Part shown: positions 9,309-18,614 of the stretch, piece by piece
Position numbering within the stretch: the first letter of the stretch is position 1
Layout: each line of letters begins with the position of its first letter
From: CAYUVH01 sp964448135
GTDB lineage: Bacteria > Verrucomicrobiota > Verrucomicrobiia > Limisphaerales > UBA8199
DNA: 64,000 bases
NCBI GenBank assembly: GCA_964448135.1
Contig: CAYUVH010000018.1
Coordinates: forward strand, 76,025 to 140,024
Reading direction: 5' to 3'
Translations under genes and position numbers: made by a program
The notes under the pieces: model-generated
What the model was told of the DNA's origin: nothing
Database searches by the model: none
The model's input: only the letters and a program-made list of their open reading frames with translations

Positions 9309-12200
9309 CTATTCGCTTTTGCGTGCCGGGGCATCAATGGCTCGCAGGAGCTTTTGTGCCCGTTCATCCAAAACCGCTGCCCCGGTCGCGCGCGCCATTT
9401 CAGATGCGGCCTGGGCTGCACTGCGTGCTTCGTCCAGCCGCGAGGCCCCCGCATACGCTTCCGCCAACTCACACTGAACCACGGCATCCTTGGGCGCCAA
9501 TTGCACCGCCGCTTCCAACTGGCTTATGCCTTCAGCAATCCTGCCCTGCCGCACTAACAAAGCTCCGAGCGCCCGCCGCGAATTCAGGTTCGCGGGCGCC
9601 AGCCTCACCGCCTGCGAGTACTGCTCCAACGCTTCGTCCACGCGTCCCAGCTTTTCAAAAGTCGCGGCCGCCATCTCGCGGCCCCCCGCCCAACCCGGTC
9701 TCAGGCTGAACGCCAGCTCAAGCTGCCGGGCCGCTTCGCCAGAGTCGTCGCGGCTGCGATTACCGGCCGTGTTACCGAGCAGGGCGCACCCCAGCGCCAG
9801 GCGGAGCCCGGCATTGAAGGGAGCCACGCTCAATCCGGTGCGCGCCACAACCACGCACTCGCGAAAATCTCCGTGCTTCAAACAGAGCATCGCGAGTTGC
9901 TCCTGCGCGCCGGCTCGCCCCGGCGCCAGCTCAACCGCCCGGCGGGCATGCGCCAATGCGTCGGGGGATCGCCCGGTATCGGCGAGGCCCTCGGCCAGCA
10001 CCAGGTGAGCCATCACATTCGCGGGATCTTCCTGCAGGGCGATCCCCGCCTGCTCCAAAGCCTTCGGCCAGTCGCCGGTCTCGGCATAAATCGTGGCCAG
10101 GAGCGAACGGCTCGCGGTCTCATGCGGCTGCATCGTGAGCCGGGCCGAAAGCACTGCGATCGCCTGATCGTGCCGGCCCAGCATTCGCATCGACCATGCG
10201 CGCGAGAGCGACGCCGCTTCGGAGGAATTCCGAATCCAGAAACTGGCGTAACTATTGACCGCCCAAAAGCCCAGCAGCACCGCCAGGACGGTCCCCCATC
10301 CCCGACCCAGGCCGCGAAGCGCCCGGAAGCCAAGGATCAAAAAACCACAGAGCGGGATCAGGGCCAGCAACCCGTAAAAAGCTTTGACCGAAGAATAGTA
10401 CGGCGCCGCAAAAGAGAATTGGAACAACGCGAACACCGTTAAAACGGTCAGCCCCACCATCATCAACCAGCCAGCCGTAGCTCGCTCCAGGATGAGGTTG
10501 CGGATCGCCACGGCAAATCCCGCTAAAATCAAAAGCGTCGGCACCAGCGCCAGCCAGTAGCCCACGGTCATCAGTTCATAGTTCCACGGGGGCCTCGCTG
10601 GCAGATCTCCCACGCCACAAAACTGCCCGTCTCCCCACGCCGTCGAGTAGAGACCATCGAAAAAGCTGTTCAAGCTGTTAAACCAGGGGTCGGACAACGT
10701 CCGCCCGAAATGCTGGTAATACGCGCTCGTGCCGTAACCCGTATCCTGCCACCAGGCGGTGCCGGCTTTGGGGTCCCAGACACCGATGAGCGGATTCCCG
10801 TAACGCTGCCAGACCAGGGCGTAACGCCACCCGCACACAGCCAGGCAACTTGAGAGCACGACACCAGCAAGAAGGGTGACCCGGCCCCAAGGCAGCTGCT
10901 TTTGCACAAGGAGATGCCAGATCAAACCACCCAGTATGATCACCACGGCGAGCAACGCGCTGGATTTGGCCAGCATGCTCAGGCCGAGCAAAACGCCCAG
11001 ACCCGCGGCTCCGGTCCAGGAAGTTTCCCCGCCTTGGATTAACTTCAAGGCCAGGCAGATGGCGGCGCTTACCAGCATCGCGGCAAAGCCTTCGTTCGTG
11101 ACACATCCCGAGAGGTAAATCAGCGGCGGCAGGCAGGCCGCCAGCAGCAGACCGGCAGTCGGGCTTTCGCTTTCAGCTGGAAACAGCAACCGGAGCGCGA
11201 GCCACAAAATCACCAGGTGGACCAGCCCGGTCACGAAACCGAACCAGCGCAACACCAGGATGCCCGCCGCGTCATTGGTCGAAAATCCCAGCCCATCCAG
11301 CACCACGGCGCCACAGAGGTGATACAGTGGGGCCTGGTACATTTCCCAGCCCTCTTCCGCCATGGGCAGCGCGTGACGCTCCTGAATGTAGTGGATGTAA
11401 GTCCGATGCCCGTTGAAATCGAAACCCATCGCCTCGGGGATCAAACTGACGTTGTGGGCAAAGAGCGCCAGCCAAAACACGCCGGCGAATATCGGTGGCA
11501 GCCAAGCCCGGTATCTGCCCGGAGACCTTCGGTTGAGGAAGCGCCATGCCCCGCAGCCGGCGGCAGCCAGCACCAAAAAAAGAGCGAGCGTGCGCCAGCT
11601 AGCGCACCATGACGGCCAGGCCGCCTCCCCGCCGTATCGTGGATTGCCCACCGGGATTACGCGGGGTTTTCGGGCGGATATACCTGCCTGCTCGACTGCG
11701 CCTTCGTACGAGGCCAGCCAGGTCTCGTCGCTGCCCAGCCGGATTGAATCCCCGGTCAAGGCAAGCCACAGCCCTGGCGGACCGTTCGTGTTCGAGACCG
11801 TGACCACGATTTCATTCGTTCCCGGCATCAGCAATCCGGCAACTTGATAGTGATCCGGCGATTTCCACGTCCTTCCGGTTTTGAAAGGTTGCCCCGGGGG
11901 CTTCCCGTTGATCACGAAGGCATACTGATGAAAACCAGCCAGTTGTAGTTCAGCTTGCTGCGGTGGTGCAACAAGCGCAAAGGTCTTCCGGAACACCGTG
12001 CTCATTTGAACACGTGGATGCAGCACGAAATCCGGAGCCAGCGGATAGACTATCCACTCGGCGCTGGACATGGCAGGCAGGTAATTGATGTCGCTCCTCC
12101 GCGACTGTCTCCAAAGAACCAGGCATGCCGCGCTCAGGCCGATCACAGCCACCAGGCAGGCGATCCCGACTTGTCGCGTCTTTGGATTTCTAAAATGCAT
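9309..12200 (-). CDS. GT-C-like membrane transferase with periplasmic beta-domain and TPR tail (paralogue B)
   Basis: 963 residues, colinear with the downstream gene over the whole length. There is one helix near residues 12-30, a beta-sandwich with AFVINGKPPGQPF and GTNEIVVTVSNTNGPPGL, then a polytopic part with GFDFNGHRTYIHYIQERHALP and WEMYQAPLYHL, and a TPR region from about 700 (ALEQAGIALQEDPANVMAH, LEQYSQAVRLAPANLN). The start is ATG at 12200; the stop of the next upstream gene is 6 nt away. The conserved acidic residue and His in the first large loop (D-x-x-G-H) could be catalytic, by analogy with GT-C enzymes. Function and acceptor are unknown. Retention of both copies suggests different substrates or a heterodimer. 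Confidence 0.65.
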   Translation of the reverse strand: MHFRNPKTRQVGIACLVAVIGLSAACLVLWRQSRRSDINYLPAMSSAEWIVYPLAPDFVLHPRVQMSTVFRKTFALVAPPQQAELQLAGFHQYAFVINGKPPGQPFKTGRTWKSPDHYQVAGLLMPGTNEIVVTVSNTNGPPGLWLALTGDSIRLGSDETWLASYEGAVEQAGISARKPRVIPVGNPRYGGEAAWPSWCASWRTLALFLVLAAAGCGAWRFLNRRSPGRYRAWLPPIFAGVFWLALFAHNVSLIPEAMGFDFNGHRTYIHYIQERHALPMAEEGWEMYQAPLYHLCGAVVLDGLGFSTNDAAGILVLRWFGFVTGLVHLVILWLALRLLFPAESESPTAGLLLAACLPPLIYLSGCVTNEGFAAMLVSAAICLALKLIQGGETSWTGAAGLGVLLGLSMLAKSSALLAVVIILGGLIWHLLVQKQLPWGRVTLLAGVVLSSCLAVCGWRYALVWQRYGNPLIGVWDPKAGTAWWQDTGYGTSAYYQHFGRTLSDPWFNSLNSFFDGLYSTAWGDGQFCGVGDLPARPPWNYELMTVGYWLALVPTLLILAGFAVAIRNLILERATAGWLMMVGLTVLTVFALFQFSFAAPYYSSVKAFYGLLALIPLCGFLILGFRALRGLGRGWGTVLAVLLGFWAVNSYASFWIRNSSEAASLSRAWSMRMLGRHDQAIAVLSARLTMQPHETASRSLLATIYAETGDWPKALEQAGIALQEDPANVMAHLVLAEGLADTGRSPDALAHARRAVELAPGRAGAQEQLAMLCLKHGDFRECVVVARTGLSVAPFNAGLRLALGCALLGNTAGNRSRDDSGEAARQLELAFSLRPGWAGGREMAAATFEKLGRVDEALEQYSQAVRLAPANLNSRRALGALLVRQGRIAEGISQLEAAVQLAPKDAVVQCELAEAYAGASRLDEARSAAQAASEMARATGAAVLDERAQKLLRAIDAPARKSE

Positions 12201-12206
12201 CGGTCC

Positions 12207-14063
12207 TCAAGGGGCGCCGGGCTTGCGCACCAGCACCACATAGTCCTCGATCGTTTCCACGGGGGAGAACTCGCGTTGCAGGACCAAAATCACCGCTTCC
12301 GCGGGATTGAACGGCTCACGCAACGGTTGCAAGCGGATGGGCCATACCATCAGTCCGGACAGGAATGTGGCGTCCAGCTCGGCGAGCGTTTTGAGATCAG
12401 GCGGCGTCCGGGCCGCCAGGAAGCCGGCCGGCACAACGACCGCCTGAAATCCCCGGAGGTCGCGGAGCTTCCGCTCTCGATCCGATATCGTGAGCCCCGT
12501 GATTTCCGGTCGCACGAAATACTCGGAAGCAAATTTCCCGTGAAGTTTCAGAAAGCGCTCCAGCGATTCACTGCAACCCAGCGGGGCGCCTAACTTCTCG
12601 TACCGCAGCAGGTTTCCATAAGCCTCCGGCACAGGCAGGGCTTTGGAGTAAACCAAGCTGTGTGCATTGCCCGGGGCGTTTGTGTATCCGGAACGAGCCT
12701 CCGGCGGAATGCTCAAAAAGTTCCGCAACGATTGGACCTGCTTGAGTTGCACCTGGTAATTGTTCCAGAAGGAAAGCTGGCTGACACCGCAAAAAACTGT
12801 AACTCCTGCAATTAGTGCCGGTGTAAACAGCCGCGATTGGGTCGCCGACAGCGCCGCGAGGCAGAGCAGGAACACCCCCGCGCCGTTGAAGGCGACATGG
12901 AAGGGATCACAACGCCCAAGTGATACCGGGACAAGTAGTGCCAGGGAAACCGTGAGCCCAACAGCCAGGGCTCCCGCCGGCGTGCGGTTCCTCCAACCCG
13001 CCGCTGCCAGCGCCGGCAGCGTGCAGAACACCGCGGCCAGGAAACACACAATCGTCAGCGTGGGGAAAATCGGAAAATTATTTCCACCCGCGGCGACCGC
13101 CAGGACGGCCCGGAAATACGCCGGGGAAAAAGCGATCCCCACCAGCACGCCCGCCCCCAGCAATAATGCCAAGCCCCCCAGCAGCTGTCCGATGTTCCCT
13201 TGTGCGCGTAACACGTGGTACGCCGCGAAGCCCAGGCAGGTCACCAGACCAATGTCCGGAGAAAGGGCAAATCCTGCCGCGGGCGCCAGAAACAAGGTAA
13301 ACCAGTTTGCCAGGCGCGTGGTACGGCCGTGCAGAAAAATCAACGCCGCCATGGGGAGCAAGAAACGCAACGGCGTATAATGCAATCCCAGCGTGAGATT
13401 GAAAAACGCGGCGGCGACGAGGAAAAAAATTGTCGCCCGGGCGAAGTTCCCGCGCAACCGGCTGAGAATGTAATAGATGAAATACAGGCCCAGTTCCCAA
13501 TGAATCAGCAACGCAAGCAAGTACGCCCCTTCAACACTGAGCTGTCCACCACCCACGACCTGCAACGTCCCGGGCAGATAAAGCATTTCTGGACCGAGAT
13601 TGAATTGGAAATCCCGGTAGGCAGACAGACCCAAGTGCAACAAGTCCAGCCGGGGAATGAAATAGGACGTTTCCCCAAAATACGCGCACGGCAGGCTGTT
13701 ATAAAACAGCGCAACCGAGCCGAGCACGACCACGCTCACCACGGCGAACGTGATTCGCAGTTCCCTGCCTCCGGCGGGTGGCCCGTCATTCGGCATCAAG
13801 TCATGCAATGCTCCCAGCCAGCCAACCGCTCCCGCGCGTCGCAGCCAATATAGGAAAACGGCGATCAGGCCTGCGGCCACTACGAGATCGGCGGCCAGAT
13901 TATTGAAGCCATAGGTGTACGAAAAGGAACGCGCTGGCTCGCCCTCCCGGCCCACATGCCAGGGCATCACAAACACGCCGATCGCCACGGCGATGGCGAG
14001 GCACGCCGCCGGCCAGGTTCTTACACACCACTGTCCGAACGAATTCGGGGAACTCTCTTTCAT
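12207..14063 (-). CDS. Polytopic membrane protein, GT-C-like
   Basis: 618 residues from the ATG at 14063 (MKESSPNSFGQW). The frame is open 69 codons further up, but that part overlaps the divergent promoter region and looks non-coding. About 12 hydrophobic segments are visible. The loop SAYRDFQFNLGPEMLYLPGT matches the Y-R-D-F-x-x-x-x-G-P pattern of uncharacterised GT-C-type transferases. The last about 140 residues are soluble and probably periplasmic (SLVYSKALPVPEAYGN, IEDYVVLVRKPGAP). There is no TPR. It is the first gene of an operon with the two following paralogues (6-nt gaps) and is divergent from a TMTC-like gene. Family assignment is uncertain; no substrate can be named. Confidence 0.55.
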   Translation of the reverse strand: MKESSPNSFGQWCVRTWPAACLAIAVAIGVFVMPWHVGREGEPARSFSYTYGFNNLAADLVVAAGLIAVFLYWLRRAGAVGWLGALHDLMPNDGPPAGGRELRITFAVVSVVVLGSVALFYNSLPCAYFGETSYFIPRLDLLHLGLSAYRDFQFNLGPEMLYLPGTLQVVGGGQLSVEGAYLLALLIHWELGLYFIYYILSRLRGNFARATIFFLVAAAFFNLTLGLHYTPLRFLLPMAALIFLHGRTTRLANWFTLFLAPAAGFALSPDIGLVTCLGFAAYHVLRAQGNIGQLLGGLALLLGAGVLVGIAFSPAYFRAVLAVAAGGNNFPIFPTLTIVCFLAAVFCTLPALAAAGWRNRTPAGALAVGLTVSLALLVPVSLGRCDPFHVAFNGAGVFLLCLAALSATQSRLFTPALIAGVTVFCGVSQLSFWNNYQVQLKQVQSLRNFLSIPPEARSGYTNAPGNAHSLVYSKALPVPEAYGNLLRYEKLGAPLGCSESLERFLKLHGKFASEYFVRPEITGLTISDRERKLRDLRGFQAVVVPAGFLAARTPPDLKTLAELDATFLSGLMVWPIRLQPLREPFNPAEAVILVLQREFSPVETIEDYVVLVRKPGAP

Positions 14064-14208
14064 CGAGAAACGCGCGAGCTCGGACGTCTCAGGCACAACC
14101 GCTTCATTCCCGCCATAATGACCGAAGCCGCACTTTTGCTCAAAATCAAACCGACTGCGCCGGGATTGGTTCTTCACGATCCGTCCGCTTTCTGATATTC
14201 GATGCGCT

Positions 14209-16629
14209 GTGCTGGACCGGCCCAAGATTACCACCCAGTTTGTCATCGGTTTGCTGCTGCTGGCGGCCACCTTCTGGGTTTACCAGCCAACCCTCGGGAG
14301 CGGTTTCATCATGCTGGATGATGCCGAGTACGTGGCGGAGAACCCGATGGTCAAAGCCGGGCTCACTTCCGAGGGGCTGGGCTGGGCTTTTGGGATCGGC
14401 TACGCAAATAACTGGCACCCGTTAACCTGGCTGTCGCTCATGGCCGACTGCCAGTTGTTCGGCCCGCGTCCAGCCGCGCTTCATTTCGTCAATCTCGGCT
14501 GGCACGCCGCCAATTCGCTCCTGCTGTTTCTGTTGCTAACCAGGTTGACCCGCTCGATCGGGCCCAGCGCCCTCGTCGCGGGACTGTTCGCGCTACACCC
14601 GGCGCACGTGGAATCCGTCGCGTGGATTGCCGAGCGAAAGGATGTGCTCAGCGCTTTCTTCTTCCTGCTGACGTTATGGACCTACGTCAATTACGTCGAG
14701 GCACGCGGCGATACAGCGAAGCGGCGGGGTCGCGCATCGTATTTCGTCGCAATGCTTCTCTTCTCCCTGGGTTTGATGAGCAAGCCGATGCTCGTCACCC
14801 TGCCCTTCGTCCTGTTGTTGCTCGATTTTTGGCCACTCCGCCGATTCGAAAAAACGCCGACCACCTCATCCGGTGGCACATTGGCTCGATTGACTTTGGA
14901 GAAGTCGCCGTTTCTCCTGCTCGCCCTGGGCTCTTGCCTCCTCACTTTCTGGGCCCAGAATCGAGGCGGAGCCATGGCGGGGCTGGACGTCCTGCCGTTC
15001 GGTCATCGAATCGTCAACGCGCTGGCCTCCATCATCAAGTATGTCGGCATGCTGGTGTGGCCGGCGAATCTTGCGATCTTCTATCCCGTATCCCCTCATC
15101 CCCAGTACGCCCTCGCGGGCATTTCCCTGGTGATGATCATCGCGGTGATTATCCTGGGCCTGGCCTGGCGAAAATCGCGGCCCTGGCTGTTGGTGGGCTG
15201 GCTTTGGTTTCTCGGTATGCTCTTTCCCGTCCTCGGCTTGGTGCAAGTCGGCTCCCAATCCATGGCCGATCGTTACACCTATCTCCCCGCCATCGGTTTT
15301 TTCATCGCCTGCGTCTGGATGCTCGCTTCAATCATTCCCTTCTCCCGCATTCTGCCCATGGTGCGAATTTCCGCGACGTGCGCTCTGCTGGCCCTGTGCG
15401 CGTGGATCGGCCATCGCCAGGCGCTCACCTGGCGCAACAACGGCACGCTTTTCGCCCATGCCGCCTCCGTCACCGAACGAAATTACGTGGCCCTCACCTG
15501 CCTTGGATTCCATTATCAGCGCGAGGGGAATTTCCCCGAGGCCGAGAAGGCATTCGCCAGCGCTCGCGCCTTCGACCCCACCTACGCGGGCGCATGGCAC
15601 GGGCTTGGCGGCGTGTATTCGCGCACGGGGCGCGTGCAGGAAGGCGTGGCGGCCTATCGCGAAGCCATCAAGCTCAGCCCGGCGGACCCGCAAATTCGCG
15701 ACGCGCTCGGACTGGCGCTGATGCAACTGGGCCAATCCACCGAAGCCGAGGCCGCGTTCCGGGAAGCCCTCGCCATGCGACCGGGCTGGGCCAATGCGCA
15801 CTGGCACCTTGGCATGTTGCTCGATTTAGCAGGCAGAACCTCTGCAGCAGCCACGGAATATCAAGCCGCTGTGCAACTTAAACCCGATTTCGCGGCCGCC
15901 TGGCGAAGCTACGCCAACCTGCTGGCCGCCGCCGGAAAACAGTCGGAGGCCATACACGCATATGAAACCCTTTCCTCGCTCACCCCACTCGCTCCCGACG
16001 ACCAAGTCCACTTCGGGCGCGCATTGATGGAGAGCGGAGAGGCCGGTCGCGCCAGCACGGAGTTTAGCGCCGCCCTCGCCACCGAACCGGCCAACGATCT
16101 CGCCATGGATGGCCTGGGCGAAAGCCTGGCCGCGACAGGAAAAATCAACGAAGCGAAAGCGCGGTTCGAGAAAGCGATCGCCACCGCCCCCACCAACGGC
16201 CTGGCGCGTCTGCATCTGTCGATGGCCTGCCAAGCCGAAGGACGGGCCGCCGATGCCATCGTGCAATTGCGCGAGGCGCTAAAAGTGTCCCCCAATCTCG
16301 TCGGCGCCATGAACAATCTTGCGTGGATGCTGGCGACCACACCTGACAGTAAGCTGCGAAATGGCACCGAAGCCGTCCAGTGGTCCGAGCGCGCCTGCGA
16401 GCTCACCAGGCGCCAGGAACCCATGTTTGTGGGAACTTTAGCGGCCGCCTACGCCGAAGCCGGCCGTTTCCCCGAGGCAATTCACACGGCGGAAGAAGCG
16501 GGGGCACTGGCCCGGGCGCAGAATCGGACCGACTTGGTGGAAAGCAACGCCCGTTTGGTGGAATTATTCAAGGCGGGCAAACCGTTCCGCGAAGCCCCTG
16601 CCACAAATTCTCCGCCGCCGACCAAATAA
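14209..16629 (+). CDS. TMTC-like membrane protein with C-terminal TPRs
   Basis: 806 residues, GTG start (GTGCTGGACCGG); the ATG at 14202 is out of frame. The N-terminal half is a polytopic GT-C-like module with MLDDAEYVAENP (acidic pair in the first loop), NWHPLTWLSLMADCQLFG, FALHPAHVESVAWIAERKDVLS, GLMSKPMLVTLPFVLLLLDFWP and QVGSQSMADRYTYLPAIG. These are hallmarks of bacterial TMTC/O-mannosyltransferase-like TPR proteins. From about residue 430 there are roughly ten TPRs. Probable role: transfer of a sugar from a polyprenyl carrier to secreted proteins or glycans, inferred only from fold similarity. It is divergent from the preceding operon and convergent (7 nt) with another member of the same family. 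Confidence 0.7.
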   Translation: MLDRPKITTQFVIGLLLLAATFWVYQPTLGSGFIMLDDAEYVAENPMVKAGLTSEGLGWAFGIGYANNWHPLTWLSLMADCQLFGPRPAALHFVNLGWHAANSLLLFLLLTRLTRSIGPSALVAGLFALHPAHVESVAWIAERKDVLSAFFFLLTLWTYVNYVEARGDTAKRRGRASYFVAMLLFSLGLMSKPMLVTLPFVLLLLDFWPLRRFEKTPTTSSGGTLARLTLEKSPFLLLALGSCLLTFWAQNRGGAMAGLDVLPFGHRIVNALASIIKYVGMLVWPANLAIFYPVSPHPQYALAGISLVMIIAVIILGLAWRKSRPWLLVGWLWFLGMLFPVLGLVQVGSQSMADRYTYLPAIGFFIACVWMLASIIPFSRILPMVRISATCALLALCAWIGHRQALTWRNNGTLFAHAASVTERNYVALTCLGFHYQREGNFPEAEKAFASARAFDPTYAGAWHGLGGVYSRTGRVQEGVAAYREAIKLSPADPQIRDALGLALMQLGQSTEAEAAFREALAMRPGWANAHWHLGMLLDLAGRTSAAATEYQAAVQLKPDFAAAWRSYANLLAAAGKQSEAIHAYETLSSLTPLAPDDQVHFGRALMESGEAGRASTEFSAALATEPANDLAMDGLGESLAATGKINEAKARFEKAIATAPTNGLARLHLSMACQAEGRAADAIVQLREALKVSPNLVGAMNNLAWMLATTPDSKLRNGTEAVQWSERACELTRRQEPMFVGTLAAAYAEAGRFPEAIHTAEEAGALARAQNRTDLVESNARLVELFKAGKPFREAPATNSPPPTK

Positions 16630-16636
16630 TACGGTG

Positions 16637-18556
16637 TCACTTCTGCGGCGTGGCGCCATCGGGGGTGACGTTGTGCAGTTGAAGCCGCGGATCTTCCCGG
16701 AACGGTTTGCGCGCAACAAACAACTCTCGCATTTGAGCTGCCTTGGTGGCGATGGGGACGTCATGGCTTGCCTGTGCCAGCATCAACGCATTCTCCGCAG
16801 CTGTGGCAGCTTCATCGAACCTACCCGCTTCGGCGTAAGCGGCGGCCAGCGTCATTTCCACCGCGGCCAGTTTGTGCCGGTTCTTTAGACTTGCCGCCTC
16901 CGCGAGTCTCACGGCTTCGGTCCCGTTTCGAAACTCCGCCTCGGGATAAGTGGCCAGCAGCCAAGCCATCCCATTCTGTGTCCGAAAATCGTTCGGATCC
17001 AAACGCAAAGACTCGCGATAATGATTCAAGGCCTCGGCAATGCGCCCCTTCATCGCCAGGGCGATCCCCAGATTGGCGTGCGGCGTAGGGTAGCTCGAAC
17101 GCACGCCAAGCGAGGCGTTAAATTGCGCGATAGCCTCGTCGGGCTTCCCCTTGCGTAACAATTCATACCCGAGATTATTCAGCGCCAATTCATTCGTTTT
17201 AATGGCAATGGATTTCTCAAATTCCGTCATGGCTTCGTCGTACTGCCCCGCGTTGACCAGGCAATAACCGATATTCAGATGCGCCAGCCAGCTCCGCGGA
17301 TTTTTCTCCCGGGTATCCTGCCATATGGTCAGCATATCGCGGTAAATCCGGCTTTGCTGCCACGTCAGCCCCGCCAGCGCCAGGAGCAGCACACCGACGA
17401 AGACGGGTGACAGCCAAGCCCTGGAACCGACAAGGAAGCGATCCGCCAAGCGCGTGCCCGCCGCCGCAAACAACACGATCAGCCCCAGGCAAGCCAGGTA
17501 CTGGTAATGATCGGCCACGAACGAGAAGCGAAACGTGTATAGCGAAACAAAACCAAGCATCGGTGCCAGCACCACGGCAAAGAACAGCACAGAGCCGATG
17601 ACGCCGCGACCAAGCTGCTTTCGCTTCCACCAGAGCAAACCGGCGAGCAGAACGCAGGCAAGCGGCCCGGCAAAATGCGAGGCGTCGTGCGGATTGATAT
17701 TCCACAGTGGATAGCTGAACGTGAGATTCACGGGAAAGATTAGTTTGCCCACGTAAAACCAAATGGCGCGCCCGGCGATCAGCATTCGTTCCAGCGGAGT
17801 AAACAATACTGCAAGTTCGCGCCCGTAGTTGCCGAGATGCTTTTCCCACCAGATGGAAACCAATCCCATTACAATGCCCATGGCAAAAAAAGGAAGGGTC
17901 TGTGCGAATCTCCTCCACCCGATGCTTCCATCGCGCACCCACAGCACCAGCAGCAACACCGCGGGCAGGGTGCAAGCTGTGGTTTTGCTGAAAAGCGCAA
18001 GCGCGTGAAATAAAATCGCCGCCGCGTAAAACAACCAGGCCCGGGAAGTCGGCGGGCCGGTGAACTTCAGCCACGCCCATACGGCCAGCAAGTAGAACAT
18101 CGTGGACTCCGTGTTTTTCAATTCGGTGATCCACGCCACCGATTCCACCTGCACCGGGTGCAGCGCAAAGATGGCGGCGGCCAGCCACGCGCCCGGCGCC
18201 GCCAGCCGCCGCAATAATTTCCACACCAGCAGCGCGTTGATGCAATGCAGCCCCACGTTGACCATGTGATACCCAATGGGGTCATATCCCCAAAGCGTGT
18301 ATTCCAGGCGAAGGGTCGTAAAAACCAGCGGGAAATATTGCGACTGCGTGTGCGCGGAAAACCAAATCCGCTTCAGGCCGTCCGGCTCCGTGAGCAGCGG
18401 GTTGGCGGTAACGTAGCTGTCGTCGTCCCAGACGTAACCACCGAGAATCGCCGGAATGTACGCCACAAAAACCAGCACGACGATCAAGGCGGCATGCCAG
18501 TCTGGCTCCCAGCGCGCGCGTTTTGCGACCGATGGAGGTTTGACTGCGTTCGACAC
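16637..18556 (-). CDS. TMTC-like membrane protein with TPRs, divergent subtype
   Basis: 639 residues, GTG start at 18556. The first loop carries WDDDSYVTANPLLTEPDG, followed by QYFPLVFTTLRLEYTLWGYDPIGYHMVN and FALHPVQVESVAWITELKNTES, so it belongs to a TMTC-like subgroup distinct from the other three in the window (ITELKN instead of ERKDV). A membrane part of about ten helices ends near residue 400, followed by about five TPRs (AHLNIGYCLVNAGQYDEAMTEF, LNHYRESLRLDPNDF). The end is 7 nt from the convergent TMTC-like gene at 14209-16629, with no obvious terminator between. Enzymatic activity is an inference from the family fold. Confidence 0.68.
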   Translation of the reverse strand: MSNAVKPPSVAKRARWEPDWHAALIVVLVFVAYIPAILGGYVWDDDSYVTANPLLTEPDGLKRIWFSAHTQSQYFPLVFTTLRLEYTLWGYDPIGYHMVNVGLHCINALLVWKLLRRLAAPGAWLAAAIFALHPVQVESVAWITELKNTESTMFYLLAVWAWLKFTGPPTSRAWLFYAAAILFHALALFSKTTACTLPAVLLLVLWVRDGSIGWRRFAQTLPFFAMGIVMGLVSIWWEKHLGNYGRELAVLFTPLERMLIAGRAIWFYVGKLIFPVNLTFSYPLWNINPHDASHFAGPLACVLLAGLLWWKRKQLGRGVIGSVLFFAVVLAPMLGFVSLYTFRFSFVADHYQYLACLGLIVLFAAAGTRLADRFLVGSRAWLSPVFVGVLLLALAGLTWQQSRIYRDMLTIWQDTREKNPRSWLAHLNIGYCLVNAGQYDEAMTEFEKSIAIKTNELALNNLGYELLRKGKPDEAIAQFNASLGVRSSYPTPHANLGIALAMKGRIAEALNHYRESLRLDPNDFRTQNGMAWLLATYPEAEFRNGTEAVRLAEAASLKNRHKLAAVEMTLAAAYAEAGRFDEAATAAENALMLAQASHDVPIATKAAQMRELFVARKPFREDPRLQLHNVTPDGATPQK

Positions 18557-18614
18557 GATTTCAGGCTACCGGGAGCCGGCAGGAAGTGACAAGCTAGGGC
18601 TGCCGCGGCGGTTC

